Source: Xylanibacter rarus (lineage in GTDB: Bacteria > Bacteroidota > Bacteroidia > Bacteroidales > Bacteroidaceae). From it: a stretch of DNA of 64,000 nucleotides. The stretch is taken from contig NZ_LFQU01000012.1 of NCBI RefSeq assembly GCF_001275135.1, positions 37,530 through 101,529 of the forward strand, in the 5' to 3' direction. The notes beneath the pieces were generated by a model. That model saw only the letters and a program-made list of their open reading frames with translations. It did not search any database and was not told where the DNA came from. The position numbers and the translations under genes are program-made. Position 1 is the stretch's first letter; each line of letters opens with the position of its first letter. Positions 10,591 through 20,342 of this stretch are shown in pieces.

Positions 10591-13137
10591 TTATAAATCT
10601 TCAAATCTAATCTGTTCTTCACGAGGTTTATTTTTCTTTTTTTCTTTTTTATCTTCAGATTGTTGTACGTTACCTTTATCTGTATTGATGGCGGGATTAT
10701 TTTCTTTTGAGATTTCGTTATCTTCGTTTCCTCTTGGAAGTATATTGCCTTCTTCGTCAATAAGAAGTTCTTCGTCCTCTACCATGGTACTGTCAATCTG
10801 TGTCGTATCTTTTTTAGCAGGTACATAACTGCTGCAGTTATACATATCTGCAGTTATGTCTTCATCATCTGGCTTATGGAATCGGCCATGATACTTTTTA
10901 AATTCAGGATCTTTCATAAGTGCCTGAATGAAATATCCGCAAATAGGTAATGCCGTCCTACTTCCTTGTCCAAGAGCACCTGTGCGGAAATGAATACTTC
11001 TGTATTCTCCACCAACCCATGCGCCTGTTACAAGATTCGGGCTTACGCACATAAACCATGCATCTGAATGATTATTTGATGTTCCTGTCTTGCCTCCAAA
11101 GTCTGTATCACGTGCAGTGTCAGTATATGCCCATAAACTTTGAGATGTTCCACCTGGTTCACGCATACCGCCCATAAGTAGCTGTTGCATGAAGAATGCG
11201 CTTTTATATGGTATAACTTGTTTTTCCTCTGTAGAACTTACATATACCTCTCTTCCGTCTTTGTCTACTATACGTGTCACAAGGACTGGTTCTATATGTT
11301 TACCATCATTTGCTATTGTACAATATGCATTGACCATTTCTAACAGATTAACGTCAGAAGCACCTAACGCTAATGAAGGCTCTTCGTCCAAAGGACTTTT
11401 TATACCCATGTCATGTGCTGTTTTGGCAATGTTCTTTATTCCCATTTCCTGCCCAAGTCTGACAGCAATCGAGTTGATACTTTTCGCAAATGCGCTTTTT
11501 AAGGGAATGGAGTCTCCTGAGAATCTGCCATTGGCATTTGTTGGAGTCCATGAAGTCATTTCATGCTTATTTTTGTCATATACTTGCATTCTTATGTATT
11601 CGTCCCTTCTCTTATCACAGGGTGTAAGTCCCTGGTTCATTGCTTCTGTATATACAAATAATTTAAATGTTGAACCTGGTTGGCGCATAGCTGTAACTTT
11701 GTCATATTTCCATGAGTTAAAGTCAATGTCTCCGACCCATGCTCTGACTGCTCCGGTTTGTGGCTCCATTGCAACGAATGAGCAATGCATGAATTTAACC
11801 ATATACCTGATGGAATCCATTGTGCTCATTTCTTTTTCAATGGTGCCTTTCTCATAATCAAATAATTTGACTTTGTGTGGCTTATTCAAATAGTATTGAA
11901 TAGAGTCGGGGTTATTGGGAAACTTTTGTAATAATGTTTTGTATACCGGTAATTTCTGAGCTATATTCTCTATAAAGTTTGGTATAATCTGATGGTTCTC
12001 ATCTCTCCATGGGTCTTGACCGCTCCAATGACTATTGAAGTTTCTTTGTACCTGTTTCATTTGTTTGATTGCGGCTTCTTCAGCATATTTTTGCATGCGG
12101 GTATCTATCGTAGTGTAGATTTTCAAGCCGCTACTATACAGGTCATATCCATTTTCCTTACACCAATCCTTAAGATAGTCAGCTATTGCCTCACGAAAAT
12201 ATTTTGCCTGACCATCATAATTGCTTTCAACACTATAGTTTACTTTTATGGGTATTGCACTTAAAGAATCATAATCATCTTTTGTGATATCCTTATGTGT
12301 CATTAAATTGTGCAAGACTGTATTTCTGCGTTGCAGACTATTCTCAGGATTCGTAATAGGGTTATAATATGTTGTAGCTTTTAGCATACCAACCAAAACA
12401 GCTGCTTGTTCAGCAGTCATTTCAGATGGAGTTGTGTTAAAATATGTCTTACATGCGGTTTTTATGCCATATGCATTTGAACCAAAATCTACAGTATTAG
12501 CATACATCGTAAGAATTTCTTTCTTATCGTATAGAATTTCCAACTTTGTTGCAATAATCCATTCTTTGCTTTTCATAATAAGCATTCGTACACCCGGAAT
12601 ATATCCCAACAATCCTGTTGAATACTGTGTCCTGACGCGGAACATGTTTTTTGCGAGCTGTTGAGTAATTGTGGATGCACCACGTGCTTCATGATGTACA
12701 ATAATATCTTTTGCTACAGCAAATAATCCGGTGAAATCAACACCAAAGTGCTTGTAGAAGCGTTCATCTTCTGTATCAATTAAAGCTTTCCAGAAGAGAG
12801 GGTTTACTTCTTCATATTTAACAGGCGTTCTGTTCTCGCTAAAATATTTGCCTATCATAACGCCGTCTGCACTATATATTTCAGATGCCTCGCTTGTTGT
12901 AGGATGCATTATCTGTGAAAAGCCGGGAGACTTTCCAAATAACCATAAGAAGTTAATATCAACCATTATAAGATACACAAAAAATGTGATTATGGCAGAC
13001 AGAATTGCTACACAAGTTTTTGTATACCATTTGCGACCAATATAAAGTCCTTTATACCAAGGCCAAAAACCTTTAATTTTGTTCAGACACGTTTTGATAA
13101 ATCTACCGATACGTGAATCATTGTTGTTGTTGAACAT
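10591..13137 (-). CDS. mrcA: Class A penicillin-binding protein 1A
   Basis: Bifunctional peptidoglycan synthase. One N-terminal membrane helix (residues ~38-60) is followed by a GT51 glycosyltransferase domain (EDERFYKHFGVD carries the catalytic Glu; RGASTITQQLAKN is the second motif). The transpeptidase domain has SxxK in PGSTFKL, SxN in KSINS and KTG in GGKTGTSNN. The last ~70 residues are charged and low-complexity, rich in Lys, Glu and Asn, on the periplasmic side. The 848-aa length is normal. A TACATTTG sequence (reverse complement of 13162-13169) upstream resembles a -7 element, but I see no matching -33 element. Confidence 0.95.
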   Translation of the reverse strand: MFNNNNDSRIGRFIKTCLNKIKGFWPWYKGLYIGRKWYTKTCVAILSAIITFFVYLIMVDINFLWLFGKSPGFSQIMHPTTSEASEIYSADGVMIGKYFSENRTPVKYEEVNPLFWKALIDTEDERFYKHFGVDFTGLFAVAKDIIVHHEARGASTITQQLAKNMFRVRTQYSTGLLGYIPGVRMLIMKSKEWIIATKLEILYDKKEILTMYANTVDFGSNAYGIKTACKTYFNTTPSEMTAEQAAVLVGMLKATTYYNPITNPENSLQRRNTVLHNLMTHKDITKDDYDSLSAIPIKVNYSVESNYDGQAKYFREAIADYLKDWCKENGYDLYSSGLKIYTTIDTRMQKYAEEAAIKQMKQVQRNFNSHWSGQDPWRDENHQIIPNFIENIAQKLPVYKTLLQKFPNNPDSIQYYLNKPHKVKLFDYEKGTIEKEMSTMDSIRYMVKFMHCSFVAMEPQTGAVRAWVGDIDFNSWKYDKVTAMRQPGSTFKLFVYTEAMNQGLTPCDKRRDEYIRMQVYDKNKHEMTSWTPTNANGRFSGDSIPLKSAFAKSINSIAVRLGQEMGIKNIAKTAHDMGIKSPLDEEPSLALGASDVNLLEMVNAYCTIANDGKHIEPVLVTRIVDKDGREVYVSSTEEKQVIPYKSAFFMQQLLMGGMREPGGTSQSLWAYTDTARDTDFGGKTGTSNNHSDAWFMCVSPNLVTGAWVGGEYRSIHFRTGALGQGSRTALPICGYFIQALMKDPEFKKYHGRFHKPDDEDITADMYNCSSYVPAKKDTTQIDSTMVEDEELLIDEEGNILPRGNEDNEISKENNPAINTDKGNVQQSEDKKEKKKNKPREEQIRFEDL

Positions 13138-13184
13138 ATAATTTTAGTATTATTTATTCTGCAAATGTACAAAAAAAGTACAGT

Positions 13185-14084
13185 TTATATGAATGTGTTT
13201 ATGTAATTTATGATTTCTTCAATATTGTCGGGTGAAAACCAATGTATATTGGGATCACGCCTGAACCATGTAAGCTGTTTGCGGCAATACTTATGTGTAT
13301 TGCTTTTTATCCTAAATATTGCATTGTCAAGTGTACATAATCCGTCTAGATATTCAAATGTTTCTTTGTAACCAACAGTGTTTAATGCATTTAGATTTTT
13401 ATATTCATAGACGTTTAGAGCTTCTTGAATTAAGCCATCATGAATCATTTGCTCTACACGTAAGTCTATTCTCTCGTATAATCTCTGCCGGTCCATATTA
13501 AGACCGATTTTTATAATTCTAAAAGGTCTTTCTTTGGTTGTGTTTTTTCTGAAGGAAGAATATGGCTTGCCTGTAGATAAGCATATTTCTAATGCATGTA
13601 TTATGCGCTTATGATTATTCTTATCAACAATTGCGTAATAATCAGGATCTAATAATGCCAATTCTTTGCTAATGCCAGAAAGACCTTCTTTATCGAATCT
13701 TTCTTGAAGTGTTTTTCTAATGTTGTCATCAACCGATGGTATGTCGTCAATACCTTTGCATACTGCATCAACGTACATCATGCTACCACCAGACATGATT
13801 ACATTATCTTTATACTTGAACAAGATGTTTAATAATTTTAAAACATCTTGTTCATATTTTGAGGCGTTGTAATATTCATTAATATGAAGATTGCCAACAA
13901 AAAAATGTCTAATTGATTTACGCTCATCTTTTGTTGGGGCAGCTGTGCCTACAGGTATTTCTTTAAAAACCTGACGAGAGTCAGCATTAATAATAACCGT
14001 ATTTAAGTGTTCGGCAACCTTCAGACATAATGATGTTTTTCCTACCCCTGTAGGTCCAACTATTACAAAAAGTGTCTTCATCAC
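13185..14084 (-). CDS. miaA: tRNA dimethylallyltransferase
   Basis: Transfers a dimethylallyl group to A37 of tRNAs that read codons starting with U. The P-loop GPTGVGKT is at residues 10-17, followed by the DSRQVFKEIPVGTAAP substrate motif. Residues SGGSMMYVDAVCKG and the C-terminal RKQLTWFRRDP segment are family hallmarks. The 299-aa length is typical. It is the last of a minus-strand run HD-lpxD-lpxC-lpxA-miaA, an order common in Bacteroidales. Confidence 0.96.
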   Translation of the reverse strand: MMKTLFVIVGPTGVGKTSLCLKVAEHLNTVIINADSRQVFKEIPVGTAAPTKDERKSIRHFFVGNLHINEYYNASKYEQDVLKLLNILFKYKDNVIMSGGSMMYVDAVCKGIDDIPSVDDNIRKTLQERFDKEGLSGISKELALLDPDYYAIVDKNNHKRIIHALEICLSTGKPYSSFRKNTTKERPFRIIKIGLNMDRQRLYERIDLRVEQMIHDGLIQEALNVYEYKNLNALNTVGYKETFEYLDGLCTLDNAIFRIKSNTHKYCRKQLTWFRRDPNIHWFSPDNIEEIINYINTFI

Positions 14085-14093
14085 AGAAGGTAT

Positions 14094-14864
14094 TTATCTT
14101 ATTATACCTCTCTTAGAGTTTTCAACAAAATTAATTATATATTCAATTTCTTTTGTTACAGGCAGCTTTTTCCTTATTTCTTCAATACCCTCTTTTAGAA
14201 TTCCTTTAGAGTACAGAAGTCTGTAAGCTTCATGTATATTGTTGATTAATTCGTTGCTGAATCCTCTTCTTCTTAATCCCACAATATTTATTCCGCAATA
14301 TTTCGTCGGTTCTTTTCCGGCAATGATAAAAGGTGGTATGTCTTGGCTGAAACGGCATCCTCCCTGAATCATTACATAACTACCAATATGGCAGAATTGG
14401 TGGCATAAAACAACTGCACTAATAATGGCATAGTCGTCAACAACAACTTCTCCTGCAAACTTTGTTGAGTTTCCAATAATACATCCATTACCGATAACAC
14501 AATCGTGAGCAACATGCATGTTTTCCATCAGCAAATTGTTTGAACCAACTTTTGTTGTCCCTTTAGATGCTGTGCCTCGTGATATAGTTACATTTTCACG
14601 TATACTATTGTTATCACCAACTTCGCATGTCGTATCTTCACCTTTGAATTTAAGATCTTGTGGCTTTGTACTAATACTTGCACCGGGAAAGATTTCGTTA
14701 TTATTTCCGATGCGTGCTCCGTAGTTAATCGTTACATTATTTTGTAATATGTTATTGTCGCCAATTACTGTATTTTTATCAATATAACAGAATGGGCCGA
14801 TAATATTATTGTCACCAATTTTGGCTTCAGGATGTATGTATGCTAACGGACTTATATTATTCAT
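14094..14864 (-). CDS. lpxA: UDP-N-acetylglucosamine acyltransferase
   Basis: First enzyme of lipid A synthesis; adds a 3-hydroxyacyl chain to UDP-GlcNAc. The N-terminal two thirds is a left-handed beta-helix of hexapeptide repeats (IGDNN, VIGNGC and similar), with the catalytic His in HVAHDC. The helical C-terminal domain includes the GLRRRGFS segment. At 256 aa it is the normal length. It lies 9 nt upstream of miaA and 44 nt downstream of lpxC-fabZ. Confidence 0.97.
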   Translation of the reverse strand: MNNISPLAYIHPEAKIGDNNIIGPFCYIDKNTVIGDNNILQNNVTINYGARIGNNNEIFPGASISTKPQDLKFKGEDTTCEVGDNNSIRENVTISRGTASKGTTKVGSNNLLMENMHVAHDCVIGNGCIIGNSTKFAGEVVVDDYAIISAVVLCHQFCHIGSYVMIQGGCRFSQDIPPFIIAGKEPTKYCGINIVGLRRRGFSNELINNIHEAYRLLYSKGILKEGIEEIRKKLPVTKEIEYIINFVENSKRGIIR

Positions 14865-14908
14865 GGCTAATATTTTAAAATAAGGCAGAAGTAAATCTGC
14901 CTTATGGG

Positions 14909-16300
14909 TTATTTATTTTTTACTATTTGAGCTGTGAAAGTAGCTTCTGATACGACTTTATCTCCTACAAATACATATCCCTTCATAGAAGATACACCAT
15001 GGCGTACAGGAGCAAGAAGGTCAACTTTAAATAAAAGAGTATCTCCCGGTACAACTTTTTGTCTAAACTTCACATCGTCAATCTTCATGAAATATGTTGA
15101 CCATCTTTCGGGCTCTTCCAAAGTGTTAAGAACAAGCAAGCCACCGCACTGTGCCATAGCCTCAATTTGTAAAACGCCAGGCATAACGGGCTCTTGGGGA
15201 AAATGTCCCTGGAAGAAAGGTTCATTACTGGTGACATTTTTTACGCCAACGATACTGCTCGGTCCAAGAGCTATCACTTTATCAACGAGCTGCATGGGAT
15301 AACGATGCGGAAGCAATTCGCGAATGCGGTTTACGTCCATAAGCGGTGCTTCATTGCAATTGTATATTGGAGCCTGTATTTCATGCTTACGGATTTCTTT
15401 TCGCATGAGGCGTGCAAACTTATTGTTGATTGTATGCCCTGGACGAGTGGCTATTATACGGCCTTTAATAGGTTTGCCGATAAGTGCCATATCGCCTATT
15501 ATGTCTAACAGCTTATGCCTTGTACATTCATTTTCCCATACCAGCGGTTTATGCTGAATGTATCCCAGTTTTGTTGCGTCAAGATGTGGTACATGTAAGA
15601 AATCTGCCAATTGATCAAGACGTTCCTGGGTTGTCTGTCTTTCATAAATCACAATAGCATTATCCATGTCACCGCCTTTAATAAGATTTGCTTTTAAGAG
15701 CGGTTCGATGTCTCTTACAAAGACGAATGTACGGGCTGGAGCTATTTCTGTGGCAAAATCTTCAATTTTGTCAAGTGTTGCAAATTGACTATTTATGAAT
15801 TTAGAGTCAAAAGAGCACATTGCGGTCAAGCTGAATTCTTCATCTGGCAGAATCGTAATGCATGAACCTGATTCTTTATCCTTTACCTCTATCTTGTGGC
15901 GTATAATATAGAAGTCTTTTGGAGCATTCTGTTCAACGATTCCAATTTCACGGATCTTCTCAATGTATTGTGCAGCTGAGCCATCTAAAATTGGAAATTC
16001 AGGACCATTTACCTGTATAAGGCAGTTGTCAATGCCTAAAGCATACAGAGCGGCAAGTCCATGTTCTACGGTTGATACTCTTACATCACCTTTCCCTAAT
16101 ACAGTTCCACGTTGGGTGTCAACGACATTTTCAGCAATGGCATCAATGATGGGTTGACCCTCAAGATCGATTCTTTGTATCTTATATCCGGTATTTTCAT
16201 TTGCCGGATTAAAGGTGATTGTCAGATTTAATCCAGTATGAAGACCTTTTCCACACAGTGCAAAACTGCCTTTAAGTGTGTTCTGTTTTGACATTTCCAT
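14909..16300 (-). CDS. lpxC: Bifunctional LpxC deacetylase / FabZ dehydratase
   Basis: Natural fusion seen in Bacteroidota. Residues ~1-315 are LpxC, the zinc deacetylase that commits the cell to lipid A; STVEHGLAAL and HKLLDIIGDMALIG carry the metal-binding His and Asp residues. Residues ~320-463 are FabZ, the 3-hydroxyacyl-ACP dehydratase; LLPHRYPMQLVD holds the catalytic His and GHFPQEPVMPGVLQIEAMAQ the catalytic Glu. The fusion ties two enzymes that compete for 3-hydroxyacyl-ACP. Its start is 3 nt after the lpxD stop, which implies translational coupling. Confidence 0.97.
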   Translation of the reverse strand: MEMSKQNTLKGSFALCGKGLHTGLNLTITFNPANENTGYKIQRIDLEGQPIIDAIAENVVDTQRGTVLGKGDVRVSTVEHGLAALYALGIDNCLIQVNGPEFPILDGSAAQYIEKIREIGIVEQNAPKDFYIIRHKIEVKDKESGSCITILPDEEFSLTAMCSFDSKFINSQFATLDKIEDFATEIAPARTFVFVRDIEPLLKANLIKGGDMDNAIVIYERQTTQERLDQLADFLHVPHLDATKLGYIQHKPLVWENECTRHKLLDIIGDMALIGKPIKGRIIATRPGHTINNKFARLMRKEIRKHEIQAPIYNCNEAPLMDVNRIRELLPHRYPMQLVDKVIALGPSSIVGVKNVTSNEPFFQGHFPQEPVMPGVLQIEAMAQCGGLLVLNTLEEPERWSTYFMKIDDVKFRQKVVPGDTLLFKVDLLAPVRHGVSSMKGYVFVGDKVVSEATFTAQIVKNK

Positions 16301-16303
16301 GAT

Positions 16304-17341
16304 TTATTTATATGTCTCTTTTAATTTTTCAACTTCATGTTTTAACTCGTTGAGCTCTTTGTAAATTTCTGGTAGCCTGCGTGTTAACGCAATAGACTTA
16401 AAGTAAGCCTTTGGATCTGTCGGCGGCGTTCCGATGAGAGTCTCATTACCTTTAAGGTTGCCTGGCACTCCAGACTGGGCACCAAGGAAAGTCTTATCGC
16501 CAATTGTTGCATGTCCTGCAATGCCGACCTGACCTCCAAACATGCAGCCTTTGCCAATTTTTGTACTACCTGCAACGCCTGTCTGAGCAGACATTACAGT
16601 GTTTTCGCCCACTTCAACATTGTGAGCAATCTGTACAAGATTGTCAAGCTTTACACCTTTACGTATGATTGTTGTTCCCATCGTAGAACGGTCTACGCAT
16701 GAGTTGGCTCCAATTTCAACGTTATCTTCAATAGTTACAATGCCAATTTGTGGTATTTTGTCATATCCATCAGTATTTGGAGCAAATCCAAAACCGTCTG
16801 CGCCAATGACGGTGCCAGCATGAATTGTAACATTATTGCCTAGCTTACACTCTTTGTAGATGGTGACATTAGGATATAAGATACATCCATTTCCAATTTT
16901 AACACCATCTTCAATAACCGTATGTGGATATATTTGTGTATTTTCACCGATAACAACGTTCTCGCCTATATATGCAAAAGCACCTACATAGCAATTGTCG
17001 CCAATTGTCGCTTTAGGTGATATGAAAGCCATTGAGCTTATGCCACTTTTTTTAGGAAGTGCAGCCTGATACATTTGCAGAAGTTTTGCAACGCATTCAT
17101 AGGCATTCTTTACTCTAATCAAGGTGGCTTTGACTGGTTTTGTCAACTCAACGTCTTCGTTGACAAGCACAATACTTGATTGTGTTTCGTAAATATAGTG
17201 TGTGTATTTGGGATTTGAAAGGAATGATATAGCTCCTGGTTTTCCCTCTTCAATTTTGGCAAATGTATTTACTGTGGCATTTTCATCGCCTTCAACTTTG
17301 CCTTGGATAAAACTTGCTATTTGGTTTGCTGTAAATTCCAT
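16304..17341 (-). CDS. lpxD: UDP-3-O-acylglucosamine N-acyltransferase
   Basis: Adds the second hydroxyacyl chain in lipid A synthesis. The N-terminal uridine-binding domain is followed by a hexapeptide-repeat helix with the conserved [19 protein letters not shown] block and the catalytic His in [10 protein letters not shown]; a short C-terminal helix ends the protein. The 345-aa length is normal. The 43-nt gap to the HD gene holds TATCTTTG (reverse complement of 17366-17373), which resembles a -7 element without a matching -33, so a separate promoter here is only possible. Confidence 0.97.
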   Translation of the reverse strand: MEFTANQIASFIQGKVEGDENATVNTFAKIEEGKPGAISFLSNPKYTHYIYETQSSIVLVNEDVELTKPVKATLIRVKNAYECVAKLLQMYQAALPKKSGISSMAFISPKATIGDNCYVGAFAYIGENVVIGENTQIYPHTVIEDGVKIGNGCILYPNVTIYKECKLGNNVTIHAGTVIGADGFGFAPNTDGYDKIPQIGIVTIEDNVEIGANSCVDRSTMGTTIIRKGVKLDNLVQIAHNVEVGENTVMSAQTGVAGSTKIGKGCMFGGQVGIAGHATIGDKTFLGAQSGVPGNLKGNETLIGTPPTDPKAYFKSIALTRRLPEIYKELNELKHEVEKLKETYK

Positions 17342-17384
17342 TGCAATTTAATTACATATTATCTGCAAAGATAAATAAATTTAT

Positions 17385-18605
17385 TCAAAAACGTTGATAA
17401 CATAAATAATATTTTCTGATTTTTTTTGAAAGTAATGCAATATTCAACAATTCTGAAGATTCAGAAATGTCTTTTGTTGTATTGTCTTTGAACAGTATGG
17501 TGATTTGGTCTTCATTAACATCGTACATATCTTTTTGTATTGTGTCAATGCTCATGAGATAGCCTGCTTCTTCTAAACTTATTTTGAACATGTCTGCAAT
17601 TGTACGTTTCTTGCTTTCAGCATAGGCGTCGTCCACAGGATTTTCGAAAATTTCAACTTTGAAGATATTGCGGTTTATGATATCTGTGGAAAGAATCGAC
17701 AGCACTTTATCGTTGCTGTCTGTCCATACTTTAAGGGAACTTAGAATGTCGCTGTCGTCGAGTTTTGTATAATACAGCTGGGCTTGTCTGTCATTTCTGA
17801 ATGTCTCTGCATCGATGTCATTGTATAAAAAATATCTTAGACAGGGTGTTGCGAAAATTTCCTTGCCTTCATGTGCAAGTCTTTTTGCACGTAAGAGAGC
17901 GTTTACTAGCACTTTTTCGCTAGAGACAGTTGTTTTATGCAGATACACTTGCCAATACATCAGACGTCTTGCCATTAGATAATTTTCGATAGAATACAGC
18001 CCTTTTGAATTTACAACAAGATTATCATTGTGTACATCAAGCATCTTTATTATTCTGGCACTGCCAATATTTCCTTCAGACACTCCCGTGTAAAAGCTGT
18101 CACGTCTGAGATAGTCTAGCCTGTCCATGTCAAGCTGGCTGCTTATAAGCTGATGCAGAAACTTTTTCGGATATTCATTCTTGAATATTTTGAGTGCTAA
18201 ATTCAATTCTCCTTTCATTTCCTTGTTAATTTGTTCCATCATAAGCAAGGATATTTCTTCGTGGCTTATTCCGCTTATCAATGTATGCTCTAAGACATGA
18301 GAGAATGGTCCATGCCCAATGTCGTGCATTAGTATAGCAGCCTCAACAGCTTCAGCTTCACTGTCGAATATGTATATTCCTTTTTGGGTTAATGACGTAA
18401 TGGCTTCGCTCATTAAATGGAATGCACCGATAGAATGCTGAAAGCGAGTGTGTTGTGCGGAAGGGTACACCATAGATGTAAGTCCAAGTTGCTTTATTCG
18501 TGTAAGCCTCTGCATTAGCGGATGCTCAACAATATCTAACAGAAGACCATGAGGTATCTTTATGAATCCGAAGATAGGGTCATTTATTATTTTACTGTCA
18601 TTCAT
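17385..18605 (-). CDS. HD-domain phosphohydrolase (dGTPase-like)
   Basis: Predicted metal-dependent phosphohydrolase, 406 aa. The first HD-family His lies in RFQHSIG (residue 57), the HD pair in MHDIGHGPFSH (residues 94-95) and the later Asp in DMDRLDYLRRDS. The layout is that of the SAMHD1/dGTPase-like HD group that sits before lpxD in Bacteroidales. The substrate is not known; a nucleotide is likely from the family. Confidence 0.9.
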   Translation of the reverse strand: MNDSKIINDPIFGFIKIPHGLLLDIVEHPLMQRLTRIKQLGLTSMVYPSAQHTRFQHSIGAFHLMSEAITSLTQKGIYIFDSEAEAVEAAILMHDIGHGPFSHVLEHTLISGISHEEISLLMMEQINKEMKGELNLALKIFKNEYPKKFLHQLISSQLDMDRLDYLRRDSFYTGVSEGNIGSARIIKMLDVHNDNLVVNSKGLYSIENYLMARRLMYWQVYLHKTTVSSEKVLVNALLRAKRLAHEGKEIFATPCLRYFLYNDIDAETFRNDRQAQLYYTKLDDSDILSSLKVWTDSNDKVLSILSTDIINRNIFKVEIFENPVDDAYAESKKRTIADMFKISLEEAGYLMSIDTIQKDMYDVNEDQITILFKDNTTKDISESSELLNIALLSKKIRKYYLCYQRF

Positions 18606-19343
18606 TTCGCTTGTTTTATATGTTGTACAACTTCAAAAAGGTAAATAAGTAGTACTGGTGTTTTACATTATAGCTGAAATCTGATTCATGATATATGTTA
18701 TAACAGCATGTGGCAAATGCAAATATACAATTTATTTGTTTGATATACAATAAAATAGCTTGATGATGAAAGTTAACTGATGTTAAGGTCCGTATGAGAT
18801 GGAATAAACTTTCTGTGAATAATATCTACCTCTTAAATGCTGCTTTTATGATTGACAAAAGGAAAACAAAATAATGTATGGACTGTCAAAGTGTAAATTT
18901 TTAATGTGTCGGCTAATGTTATGTTTTAGCGGATAAAATGCGATGCTTGATTACTTTTATGCTAATACTTTATCCTCAAAACACATATATTTGCTTGTTC
19001 TTGGTTGGAAATCATTGGGTTTTATCGTCTATTTAACTGTATTTGTGTGGCTGATTGAATGTGTTTTGACATGTAAAATGCTGCATTCTATACTGTAATA
19101 GGTGGCATTTTAGATGTTTTTTAGAATGATATTGTGCTAAGAATTTATTGTTAACTGCTTCAACTGCCTGAAAATAAGAGGTTTATCTGTTAAATGAGCA
19201 ATAGTCGGATTTTATGGCTTTTTCAGAGTAGAATCAGTGTTCAATGGAAAAATAGCCTATTATTTGAAATCAGAAAGTCAAAATAAGTGCAAATTGTGTG
19301 ACATTCTGACAGCGCTTATGTCTATACTATATTATATAAAAGA
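18606..19343. other. 738-bp noncoding gap with degenerate AAATGC/GCATTT modules
   Basis: No ORF with coding character is visible on either strand. The middle (about 19065-19125) holds short related modules such as TGTAAAATGCTGCATT and GGTGGCATTTTAGATG, which recall the interspersed intergenic modules of Prevotella genomes in decayed form. It separates the HD gene from the pyrF terminator. Confidence 0.5.
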
Positions 19344-19377
19344 AATCCTCCGACATTTGCTTTAATGCCGGAGGATT
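19344..19377 (-). terminator. Terminator of pyrF
   Basis: AATCCTCCGACAT pairs with ATGCCGGAGGATT around a TTGCTTTA loop, lying 8 nt past the pyrF stop. On the minus strand it is followed by a T-rich tract (TTCTTTT). Confidence 0.75.
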
Positions 19378-19384
19378 ATTATAC

Positions 19385-20209
19385 CTACTTTATTTTGTTT
19401 AATTCTATGGCCATTTCTTTTTGCAAGGCTTCAGCTTTAATTGCTGCAGCTTCAGCAAAATCGCTTCCGCTTGAGGCATAAATGATACCTCTGCTGCTGT
19501 TTACTAATAGTCCGCAGTCTTTGATTATTCCGTATTTGCATACTTCTTGTAGGCTTCCGCCTTGTGCTCCAACTCCAGGTACAAGTAAGAAGTGATTAGG
19601 AGCAACTTTACGTATGTCTTGGAACATTGAGCCCTGAGTGGCACCAACTACATACATCATGTTTTGCTCATCACCCCATGCCTGTGACTTACGTATGACT
19701 TTTTCAAAAAGTCTTTCGCCGTCTTGGTCGGCTGTCAGCTGAAAATCATGTGAACCTTTATTGCTTGTGAGCGCCAATAGAATAACCCATTTGCCTTCAT
19801 AGTTGAGGAATGGTGTAACACTGTCTTCGCCCATGTAAGGCGCAACGGTCAATGAGTCGATATCATATTCTTCAAAGAATGTACGGGCATACATAGAGGA
19901 TGTGTTTCCTATGTCGCCACGTTTTGCATCTGCTATTATGAAATGGTCAGGATAGTTTTCTTTGAGGTATTTTATCGTACGTTCAAATGATATCATTCCT
20001 TTTACACCCATGCATTCGTAGAAAGCCAAATTTGGCTTGTATGCAACACAATATTGTGCCGTTGCATCTATTATGGCTTTGTTGAAGTCGAATATAGGAT
20101 CTTCGTTGTTCAGTAAACATTCCGGCACTTTTTTGATATCAGTGTCGAGTCCGACACACAGAAAAGATTGTTTGCTGAATATTTGGTCAACTAATTGTTT
20201 TCTGTTCAT
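19385..20209 (-). CDS. pyrF: Orotidine 5'-phosphate decarboxylase (type 2)
   Basis: Last step of UMP synthesis. The catalytic [15 protein letters not shown] motif is present, as are the N-terminal CVGLDTD and the phosphate-binding [10 protein letters not shown]. At 274 aa it belongs to the longer type-2 family. It is the most downstream gene of a minus-strand cluster but is set off from prfA by 133 bp containing inverted repeats, so it may have its own promoter. Confidence 0.96.
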   Translation of the reverse strand: MNRKQLVDQIFSKQSFLCVGLDTDIKKVPECLLNNEDPIFDFNKAIIDATAQYCVAYKPNLAFYECMGVKGMISFERTIKYLKENYPDHFIIADAKRGDIGNTSSMYARTFFEEYDIDSLTVAPYMGEDSVTPFLNYEGKWVILLALTSNKGSHDFQLTADQDGERLFEKVIRKSQAWGDEQNMMYVVGATQGSMFQDIRKVAPNHFLLVPGVGAQGGSLQEVCKYGIIKDCGLLVNSSRGIIYASSGSDFAEAAAIKAEALQKEMAIELNKIK

Positions 20210-20249
20210 TTTTTCTGAATTTATGTTTTTATTTATTAAGTGAATTCTT

Positions 20250-20319
20250 TTATATGAAATGGCTGATGCTCAGATTTTTGCAATTGCCAAGTTTTATATA
20301 AAACTTTTATTTCATATAA
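20250..20319. promoter_or_regulatory. Nested inverted repeats upstream of pyrF
   Basis: TTATATGAAAT (20250-20260) is matched by the perfect reverse complement ATTTCATATAA (20309-20319). Inside lies the perfect 14-bp palindrome GTTTTATATAAAAC (20291-20304). The position 40-110 bp before the pyrF start suggests an operator or a leader structure; no clear -33/-7 promoter is seen. Confidence 0.4.
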
Positions 20320-20342
20320 ATAATCCACCCAAACATTAGGAT

